From Acidimicrobilacustris europaeus (GTDB lineage: Bacteria; Actinomycetota; Acidimicrobiia; Acidimicrobiales; Acidimicrobilacustridaceae), in contig OZ239146.1 of NCBI GenBank assembly GCA_965194515.1, positions 248,001-312,000 of the forward strand: a stretch of DNA of 64,000 nucleotides, written 5' to 3'. Every line of letters begins with the position of its first letter. Position 1 is the stretch's first letter. Positions 59,701-64,000 of this stretch are shown one piece after another. Below the pieces are notes generated by a model. That model had not been told where the DNA came from. It worked only from the letters and a program-made list of their open reading frames with translations, and searched no databases. The position numbers were made by a program, and so were the translations under genes.

Positions 59701-60739
59701 TGTGCTCTGGACTTGGGACACCCTCGATAGCCAATGGGACGAGGCATTCGGGATACTTGAGTCATTTGTTGAACGTGAAGGCAGCGCGCTCGTTCGTCAG
59801 CGGCACGTCGAAAGAGAATTCGCGTTGGGTGCGTGGGTCACGAATCAACGCAATAGTTTCAAAGCTGGGTCTCTTTCTGCCGATCGTACGGCCCGCCTAG
59901 ATGCTCTGACGGGCTGGTCGTGGGACACGAGAGACGGCAAATGGGATCGGAAGTTCTCGTTGTTGGAAACTTTTATCATTCAAGAAGGAAACGCACATCT
60001 TCCTACTGGCGTTCTCGCCACATGGGTGAGTAAGCAGCGAAGAGATTTCAAGAATGGGATTCTTCCTTCCGATCAAGTTGCTCGTCTGGAAAATTTGCCG
60101 GGCTGGAAATGGAATCCATACGACGGTGCATGGGAGCGGGCGTTTTCCTTGTTGGAGGACTTTGTGACTCGCGAAGGAGATGCAAATGTTCCAACGGACC
60201 ACGTTGAAGCAGGTTTCGATCTAGGACCATGGGTGAGCAGGCAGAGAAGAGTATTCGCCAAGGAAAAACTCTCCAGTGATCGCGTTGCTCGTTTTCAGGG
60301 CCTCCCGGGGTGGTCCTGGGACGTGCTCGACAGTCGGTGGGACGAGGCCTTTGGAATTCTTGTGGCCTATGTCGATCGTGTCGGAAGTTCCCGAGTCCAC
60401 CTCCGGCATGTCGAAGACGGTTTCGCTCTCGGCAATTGGGTGAGTAGTCAAAGAGTAAATTTCAGGTCTGGAAAGCTTTCTCCCGATCGTGGCGCTCGCT
60501 TACAAGCTCTCCCGGGTTGGTCTTGGGATCGATTTGGGGAGAAATGGGAGTATGCGTATTCGCTTCTCGAAGAATTTGCCACGAGGCAAGGAGACGCAGC
60601 CGTGCCACACAGTCATCAGGAAGATGGATTCGGTTTAGGGCAATGGGTAGGTGTTCAAAGAAGAAAGTTCAGGACGGGAAAGCTTTCTCCTGAACAAGTT
60701 GCGCGGCTTGAAAAAGTTCCGGGCTGGAAGTGGGCGTGA
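56765..60739 (+). CDS. Mrr-like nuclease / superfamily 2 helicase with ten helicase-associated repeats
   Basis: A 1,324-residue protein in three parts. Residues ~1-165: restriction-endonuclease-like fold with GIDLVAE (Asp 60) and WAIQAK (Gln 74, Lys 76), the D-QxK pattern of Mrr-type nucleases. Residues ~170-600: SF2 helicase with GTGKT (187-191), DEAH (306-309), FMTATP, ARCLTEGVDVP and QAVGRAIR. Residues ~645-1324: ten helicase-associated (HA) repeats of about 67 residues, each with W-x5-F-x-LLE-F-x3-EG, a VPxxH step, LGxWVxxQR and a closing LPGWSWD-like motif. Such a single-chain nuclease-helicase suits a DNA-restriction or anti-phage role, but function is not proven. The ATG at 56765 has no clear ribosome-binding site. 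Confidence 0.88.
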   Translation: MASFEKLESTFSPDVQVRGKQFEKLLKWWLQTDPVYSARLKKVWLWDEWPGRDGADIGIDLVAEAHDGGIWAIQAKCIDPRNSLKKSEVDSFLAASSKSPFSFQLLITSTGSLSANLLRAFSDRPAALVTRAELATSEVDWPLSINHLATGKRKKPRTPRKHQKAAIADVLAGFESSKRGQLIMACGTGKTLTALFIAKETEAKRILVLLPSLSLLSQTLREWASSDFKFEFLPVCSDETVSTPDAALGSVSELGFPVTTSPEEIATFLKRRSGNRVVFATYQSSPRIAAAFVGGGIPKFDLVIADEAHRCAGRVSSDYGTVLDEDLIPSKKLLFMTATPRYFTGRVIKEAKESDFEVASMDDHQVFGPVFHTLSFSDAIEKKLLTDYQVVIVGVDDDTYLEWVNEGQFVTIDGTKVTDARTLAGQIGLLKAMKRFDLHRIISFHSRVKKAKEFASSMPEVLAWMPKNQRPKGSLISDFVSGEMPTGSRKVKLDRLATIEPSERALLANARCLTEGVDVPALDGVAFVDPRSSEVDIVQAVGRAIRLADDKKIGTIVLPIFISDSQDPSISLDDPSFQNIWKVIDALRSHDAKLGESLDEIRRGMGSGNSSEQFPKKIQFDLPSRVDASFASAFEAQIVTKTTSNWEFMIGLLEHFVHREGNSRVPSGHLENGLTLGAWVGTQRYTFGTGSLADDRVARLEGLPGWSWDTKADRWELAYSSLEEFVRREGDARVPTNHSENGFDLGTWVTNQRANFLRGKLFPERVARLEALPGWSWNTFGDRWDEVFSMLNQFIEREGHAQVPVRHLENGFALGAWVANQRTKYVNGSLGTDLAERLEELSGWAWKPFDNAWEDAFGLLERFVAREGTTTVPKNHCEGDLNLGNWVANQRSIFAKGGLPVERISRLENVSGWFWSSKDRRWEQGFTLLEQYVLREGNARIPANHIEQGVRLGSWVGTQRRQYKSGTLSLNRIARLESLVLWTWDTLDSQWDEAFGILESFVEREGSALVRQRHVEREFALGAWVTNQRNSFKAGSLSADRTARLDALTGWSWDTRDGKWDRKFSLLETFIIQEGNAHLPTGVLATWVSKQRRDFKNGILPSDQVARLENLPGWKWNPYDGAWERAFSLLEDFVTREGDANVPTDHVEAGFDLGPWVSRQRRVFAKEKLSSDRVARFQGLPGWSWDVLDSRWDEAFGILVAYVDRVGSSRVHLRHVEDGFALGNWVSSQRVNFRSGKLSPDRGARLQALPGWSWDRFGEKWEYAYSLLEEFATRQGDAAVPHSHQEDGFGLGQWVGVQRRKFRTGKLSPEQVARLEKVPGWKWA

Positions 60740-60836
60740 CCCTAGTTGCAGATGCAAGTCCAAGGCCTTGGCAGAACTCCTAGTTGTCTGAGCAAAAATG
60801 GAAATCGCAAGTCAAGGAAGAATTTCGCAGTTCTGG

Positions 60837-61499
60837 TCAGACTTGTTTGGCTGCCTCAACTCGCGTGATTGATGTTCCGAATTCGACACCCGCGGGAAAG
60901 GTCGAGAATGGAACGGCGACGGAATTGGTGAGCGTTGCTGGTTCGATGAAGGGGAGCCACGAAGCGAGAAGTCGTGCTGTCGCCCGAGCATCATCGAGTG
61001 CTGAATGCCAATTCGTTTCGCCGAGGTTCATGTACTTCGACGCATTCTTGAGTGACGCTGGAACTCCAAGTTGACGGGCCAGTCTCATGGTGCACAGCGT
61101 CGGGAAGTCACCGTGAAGTTCGAGCCCCGCTCGCTTGAATTCCTCGTCAACAAACCCGAAGTCGAAGTCGGCGTTATGGGCGACAAACACTCGTCCGGCA
61201 ATGGCCTTCGAAAGATGTCCGGTGACTTCTTCGAACGAGGGTGCAAATTCCAACCATTCAGATTTGATGCCGTGGATATCTGTCCGTCCTGCATCGCCGG
61301 TATGGGGATTGATCAACGAAACGAATTCGCTTGTGATCGTCCCGTCACTCTTCATGACAACGACAGCAATTTCGATGATTCGATCTCGTTTAGATACCAG
61401 TCCTGTTGTTTCGCAATCAACGATTGCGAACTGGGTGGGAATGCCAATCGAGCCCGTGGGCTTTTTTGAGACTCCAAGCCTTGAAGATAACCAACCCAT
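60837..61499 (-). CDS. DEDDh 3'-5' exonuclease (DnaQ/epsilon-like)
   Basis: A 220-residue exonuclease. ExoI motif AIVDCETTG, ExoII AHNADFDFGFVDEEF and ExoIII-epsilon HSALDDARATARLL give the D-E-D-D-H set for two-metal catalysis. It is a stand-alone nuclease with no polymerase, helicase or GIY-YIG partner domain in the chain. GGGGCGGGG before the ATG is the ribosome-binding site. It is convergent with the nuclease-helicase gene (97-bp gap, containing the palindrome CCAAGGCCTTGG at 60760-60771) and may be part of the same defence or repair cargo; that link is inferred from position. Confidence 0.9.
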   Translation of the reverse strand: MGWLSSRLGVSKKPTGSIGIPTQFAIVDCETTGLVSKRDRIIEIAVVVMKSDGTITSEFVSLINPHTGDAGRTDIHGIKSEWLEFAPSFEEVTGHLSKAIAGRVFVAHNADFDFGFVDEEFKRAGLELHGDFPTLCTMRLARQLGVPASLKNASKYMNLGETNWHSALDDARATARLLASWLPFIEPATLTNSVAVPFSTFPAGVEFGTSITRVEAAKQV

Positions 61500-61677
61500 T
61501 TTCCCCGCCCCTGCTGCAATTGATGTCTACATCGGAACTTAACTGGATGGGAGAGTTGATGGCGACGGACGTATTCAATTTTGGGGCTTAACTCATCCGT
61601 GTCTGGCGGGTTCAAGACGAGCGAGCAAGCGAACAAGCCCCACCGCCTTGGCTTCTCTGAGGGATAACACCTCCTCA
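61500..61677. other. Intergenic DNA without recognised gene
   Basis: Together with copy 2 and the bases to 62005 this forms a 506-bp stretch with no complete gene. I see nothing recognisable in 61500-61677 apart from the exonuclease upstream region. Short frames on both strands here lack start signals. Confidence 0.5.
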
Positions 61678-61725
61678 CAAATCTTCAGCGCAAACCGGAT
61701 CGGCACCTCTGTTTGGCGTGTCTAA
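61678..61725 (+). pseudogene. Relic of a second serine integrase, last 15 codons and stop
   Basis: Read in frame, these bases encode a tail closely matching the last 15 residues of the intact integrase (here ending NRIGTSVWRV, there ERIGSPVWRV), followed by TAA at the same place. Upstream the resemblance fades. It differs at several codons, so it descends from a related integrase rather than a fresh copy of the present one. Confidence 0.7.
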
Positions 61726-61895
61726 CGTGCCCTGATTGGCCCCTCAATTGCGTTGTGAGTGCCTGAATATCGAAACAGCAGCCATTGGGACAGGTTTTGA
61801 AAAATGAGGGTCTTTCGCCCGGTTTACTCACAGCGTGACTTAGTAAATTCGTCCTTGTTTGTTGGACTACTGGCGGGTTAGGTAAGTGGCAAAGC
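61678..61895 (+). repeat. Copy 2 of the ~217-bp duplicated block
   Basis: Matches 56505-56721 from the integrase tail through to GGTAAGTGGCAAAGC, in the same orientation and with nearly the same length. The stem-forming CTTACC reads TTTACT here, which can still pair with GGTAAG through two G-T wobbles. It is followed after ~110 bp by the next cargo gene. Confidence 0.85.
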
Positions 61896-61972
61896 GAATG
61901 AATTGTCCCTGCATGATCATTCTGAATCGGCGGAACTATTTGGTTGCGATGTGGTGTCACTCAACTCGCAGT

Positions 61973-61978
61973 TACAGT
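61973..61978 (+). promoter_or_regulatory. Candidate -10 element TACAGT for the SHOCT membrane gene
   Basis: TACAGT is 27 nt before the ATG at 62006, leaving a short leader with the ribosome-binding sequence GCGGGAGC. The -35 is not obvious. Confidence 0.35.
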
Positions 61979-62005
61979 AAAGACTGAGAGTCAGCGGGAG
62001 CAAAC

Positions 62006-63283
62006 ATGGCGGATTCAAATGAGGAACCAACTTGGATTCTTGCTCGAGATCTTCGGGTAGGAGATCACTTTGATTTCGATGGCAATAAATTTGATGCTCT
62101 GAAAGTTGAGTGGGATGGCGAGTTGATTCGCGTCGAAAGTCGAAATGGGATTTCGTCGACGTTTACACCTACAACGCCATTTCGCCTTCTGTGGGAAGCG
62201 TTGCCCGATCCCTTACAAGAGGTAGGCCCGCAGGAGAATCAGAGACAGTCGATGGAGGAAATACGACTGCGAATGAGTGAGTTAGATCGCGGCGTTTACG
62301 AAACGGATCAGGAGTGGCGGAGGCTGAATCGTCAGTTATCCGAAATGAGGCGCTTTGAAGTTCGTGTAACCCCGCCGATCGTGGGCGCTCATGGAATCGA
62401 CAGTTCGAAAGAAGCGGATCAAGTTGACGCAGAAGCACGAACGACGTTCCTTACTGCTCACTTAGCGAAAGCCTTAGAACTCAAAAAAACAGCCTCATCG
62501 GCAAAGGAACCAGCAGATCCCACAAAGGAAGGCAAGCCGGAGGACTCCCAACTCAAATCGAAACCATCGGCTTCGACGTCAGATCCGATCGCACAGTCGC
62601 AAATGCGAAGAGCACAAGCCGAGGATGTCGGATCTGGTTCAGATCTCAATCAAAAATCCGCGCTCGTCAATGCGGTTTCGTTCATCGCTGTCCCGGTACT
62701 CGGGCTGCTTCCGCTATTCACTGCCGGAGCCCTCGGCTTCTCTTTCTCGGTCGACGCATTCGAGCCTGAAGAGAAGGGGCAAACGTTCTGGCTCACTGTT
62801 GTTCCGGTTGGCTGGGTCATGGTTGCAATTTCTGTGGTCGCGTTCGCTGTCATTGCTATGACGTTGATGAAGTCATCTCGTTCCGCAAAGCGGATCGAGA
62901 ATCAAGTTCTTGCCGGTCTGGGGTTCATCGCAAGTGCGCTCCTCGTTGCGAGCTGGTATTTCGCTAACAAGCAAATCGATGATGGAAAGCGTGAAGCATC
63001 GAGTCAACTTGTAGATGAAGGAAATCTATTTGCTGGGATTCCCGGATTGGGAGTGTCTTTCGGTCCGGCGTTTGGCTTTTGGCTGATGCTTGCCGTCGCT
63101 CTCGCAATTGCCGGATACAACGTGTTTCTTATCCGGGAAGCCGGAAAGCCGACATCTTCTGTTGCGGTAACTGCCAACACGACTCTTGCTGATGGAATCC
63201 GCGAGTTATCTGAACTTCGAGATCAGGGAATGATTTCTGATGAAGAGTTTGTCCTCGCCAAGCGAAAACTTCTCGGTGAGTAG
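62006..63283 (+). CDS. Membrane protein with C-terminal SHOCT domain
   Basis: A 425-residue element-borne protein of unknown function. The N-terminal ~60 residues look like a small beta domain (ARDLRVGDHFDFDGNKF), followed by a charged, probably disordered region to about residue 205. Four membrane helices follow: AVSFIAVPVLGLLPLFTAGALGF, LTVVPVGWVMVAISVVAFAVIAM, AGLGFIASALLVASWYF and GFWLMLAVALAIAGYNVFL. The last 35 residues fit the SHOCT pattern (LSELRDQGMISDEEFVLAKRKLLGE), a short helical oligomerisation or membrane-interaction module. The start ATG follows CGGGAGC. Confidence 0.75.
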   Translation: MADSNEEPTWILARDLRVGDHFDFDGNKFDALKVEWDGELIRVESRNGISSTFTPTTPFRLLWEALPDPLQEVGPQENQRQSMEEIRLRMSELDRGVYETDQEWRRLNRQLSEMRRFEVRVTPPIVGAHGIDSSKEADQVDAEARTTFLTAHLAKALELKKTASSAKEPADPTKEGKPEDSQLKSKPSASTSDPIAQSQMRRAQAEDVGSGSDLNQKSALVNAVSFIAVPVLGLLPLFTAGALGFSFSVDAFEPEEKGQTFWLTVVPVGWVMVAISVVAFAVIAMTLMKSSRSAKRIENQVLAGLGFIASALLVASWYFANKQIDDGKREASSQLVDEGNLFAGIPGLGVSFGPAFGFWLMLAVALAIAGYNVFLIREAGKPTSSVAVTANTTLADGIRELSELRDQGMISDEEFVLAKRKLLGE

Positions 63284-63295
63284 TTGACTCTCCGG

Positions 63296-63328
63296 GTGTG
63301 ATTAGCGGAAATTAATTATCACACTTTT
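63296..63328 (+). terminator. Terminator after the SHOCT gene
   Basis: GTGTGAT (63296-63302) and ATCACAC (63318-63324) form a 7-bp stem with a 15-nt loop, followed immediately by TTTT. It is 12 nt after the stop codon. Confidence 0.6.
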
Positions 63329-63432
63329 ACCCATAATTATCCCAAGATTAGATACCAACTTTTTGAACGATTTCGGGCAAATACCTGTCTGGATGACGAG
63401 TCCTGGTCGGCTGAATCAGCGACGCAGGTTGT

Positions 63433-63489
63433 TCAACTTCGCGGGTAGGAAGTTGATCCACCTCATTCGTTTCAAATCTTCTTTAGGAT
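63433..63489 (+). promoter_or_regulatory. Inverted repeat and TAGGAT -10 of the first lipoprotein gene
   Basis: TCAACTTC (63433-63440) and GAAGTTGA (63449-63456) are exact complements around 8 bp, ending 27 bp before TAGGAT (63484-63489). The ATG at 63497 lies 7 nt after TAGGAT with no ribosome-binding site, so a leaderless transcript is likely. The repeat is placed like an operator just upstream of the -35. Confidence 0.5.
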
Positions 63490-63496
63490 TCCCAAT

Positions 63497-63808
63497 ATGA
63501 AGCGAAACTTGGCGGGAGTTGTAGCGGTATCGATTGCGGCATTGTTATTCGCCGGTTGCGTGACTGTCGAAGCTCCGAAAGTGGAAACCACGACTACGAC
63601 GACGATGTCTAAAGATCAAGTCTGTGCAGAGATCCTCAAGAAGATCGATGAAGCCATCGCAAAAGGTGCCAAAGCTGCGACGGATCAATTCTTGGCAGAA
63701 ACTCAGATCGAGGAGCTAATGCACAAGAACGAGTACCAGTCGTACTTAACTCAGGCGCAGCAACTCAATCTTGAGTTCGAAGCCAAAGGTTGCAAGGTCA
63801 AGCCGTAG
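63497..63808 (+). CDS. Small lipoprotein of the mobile element
   Basis: A 103-residue protein. The signal peptide ends in a lipobox (AALLFAGC, Cys 21), then a Thr-rich linker (TTTTTT) and an ~65-residue helical, charged mature domain with two cysteines (VCAEIL and KGCKVKP) that could form a disulfide. The function is unknown. Its signal peptide is nearly the same as that of the next gene, so they are paralogues at least in their leaders. Confidence 0.7.
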   Translation: MKRNLAGVVAVSIAALLFAGCVTVEAPKVETTTTTTMSKDQVCAEILKKIDEAIAKGAKAATDQFLAETQIEELMHKNEYQSYLTQAQQLNLEFEAKGCKVKP

Positions 63809-63875
63809 GCCTCCGCTAGTTCAGCGTCTCCGGCGGCATCCCGTAGCCAGTGACTCGCAGGATCTTCTCAGGCCG

Positions 63876-63881
63876 TAGAGT
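63876..63881 (+). promoter_or_regulatory. -10 element TAGAGT for the second leaderless lipoprotein gene
   Basis: TAGAGT ends 6 nt before the ATG at 63888. No ribosome-binding site is present. Confidence 0.5.
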
Positions 63882-63887
63882 TCGGAC

Positions 63888-64000
63888 ATGGCGAAAACTT
63901 TGGTGGGAGTCATGGCGGTATCGATTGCAGCGTTGCTGTTCGCTGGTTGCGGAAATACTGACTCCGCTGTCCCTGAAGCGACAACAACCACCACAGCAGC
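63888..64000 (+). CDS. Second small lipoprotein, 3' cut by window edge
   Basis: Only the first 37 codons are visible: a signal peptide with lipobox LLFAGC and a Thr-rich linker after it. The leader VAVSIAALLFAGC of the preceding gene recurs here as MAVSIAALLFAGC, so the pair arose by duplication or shares a recently exchanged 5' end. The mature domain is beyond the window. Confidence 0.65.
   Translation, partial: MAKTLVGVMAVSIAALLFAGCGNTDSAVPEATTTTTA

Larger units (their letters stand above)
55134..64000 (+). mobile_element. Integrated element in comM (left end; right end outside window)
   Basis: Begins where ComM similarity stops (within a few bases of 55133) with an outward-reading large serine recombinase, and continues past the window edge. 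Cargo: nuclease-helicase, DEDDh exonuclease, SHOCT membrane protein and two lipoproteins. The sequence looks visibly more AT-rich than the backbone, with longer intergenic gaps. No transfer, replication or phage structural genes are seen, so it is best called a genomic island or integrative element. The rest of comM, which would mark the right attachment site, is not present up to base 64000. Confidence 0.8.

Noticed and set aside
60784..61074. Plus-strand 96-codon frame downstream of the helicase
   Set aside because: Antisense to the DEDDh exonuclease, which has intact motifs.
55134..64000. Prophage interpretation of the island
   Set aside because: No capsid, terminase, tail, lysis or replication genes are visible in the part present. 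A phage cannot be excluded until the right end is seen.
1..64000. tRNA or rRNA genes
   Set aside because: I looked in the intergenic gaps for cloverleaf arms and for rRNA core sequences and found none, including near the integrase.

Overview
This window reads as a chromosome segment of a high-GC actinobacterium, with a mobile element entering at the right end. Dense gene packing, ATGA/TAATG stop-start overlaps, a WecA-type transferase directly upstream of the ATP synthase operon (as in mycobacteria), a polyphosphate glucokinase, actinobacterial MenB and many apparently leaderless genes all fit Actinobacteria. The class Acidimicrobiia (Ilumatobacter-like) is my best guess from overall gene style; it is inference, not proof.

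Layout. 1-7.2 kb: argS (5' cut by the window edge) and an aspartate-family block of lysA, a TSUP exporter, hom, thrC and a phosphoglycerate-mutase-like gene that probably supplies homoserine kinase activity. 7.4-13.1 kb: rho, rpmE, an unknown gene, prfA, prmC and a DMT transporter. 13.2-18.7 kb: menB, a cNMP-binding protein, a thiolase-like protein, glyA and a WecA-like transferase. 18.8-26.9 kb: a complete F1Fo ATP synthase operon with two small accessory membrane genes, two tandem b-type subunits and a separate delta subunit. 27.0-37.7 kb: one 3,545-residue secreted, LPXTG-anchored protein with a long, very regular repeat array. 37.7-48.1 kb: PPK2, an amidohydrolase, a lipid-type cluster (two acyl-CoA dehydrogenases plus a degenerate thiamine-diphosphate-enzyme-like protein) behind a perfect palindromic operator, an aldehyde dehydrogenase and a membrane protein with a PLC-like domain. 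48.2-54.1 kb: gnd, an epimerase, pgi and polyphosphate glucokinase (sugar-phosphate metabolism), then a small divergent cluster including a 36-residue membrane protein and a lipoprotein cytochrome c.

From about 55.13 kb to the right edge the window enters a mobile element. A large serine recombinase gene lies inside comM (yifB), cutting it just before its Walker B region, and the integrase reads in frame with the comM remnant. The cargo is a very large nuclease-helicase with ten helicase-associated repeats, an opposing DEDDh exonuclease, a SHOCT membrane protein and two related lipoproteins. A ~217-bp block made of the end of the integrase gene plus its downstream non-coding sequence recurs 5.17 kb away, beside the relic of a second integrase, so the element looks composite or modular. 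The other end of the element is outside the window.

A recurring feature is a TANNNT hexamer 6 or 7 nt before a start codon with no ribosome-binding site. It occurs at hom, the thiolase-like gene, the giant surface protein, the cytochrome c, the integrase and both lipoproteins, and suggests leaderless transcription on both the chromosome and the element.
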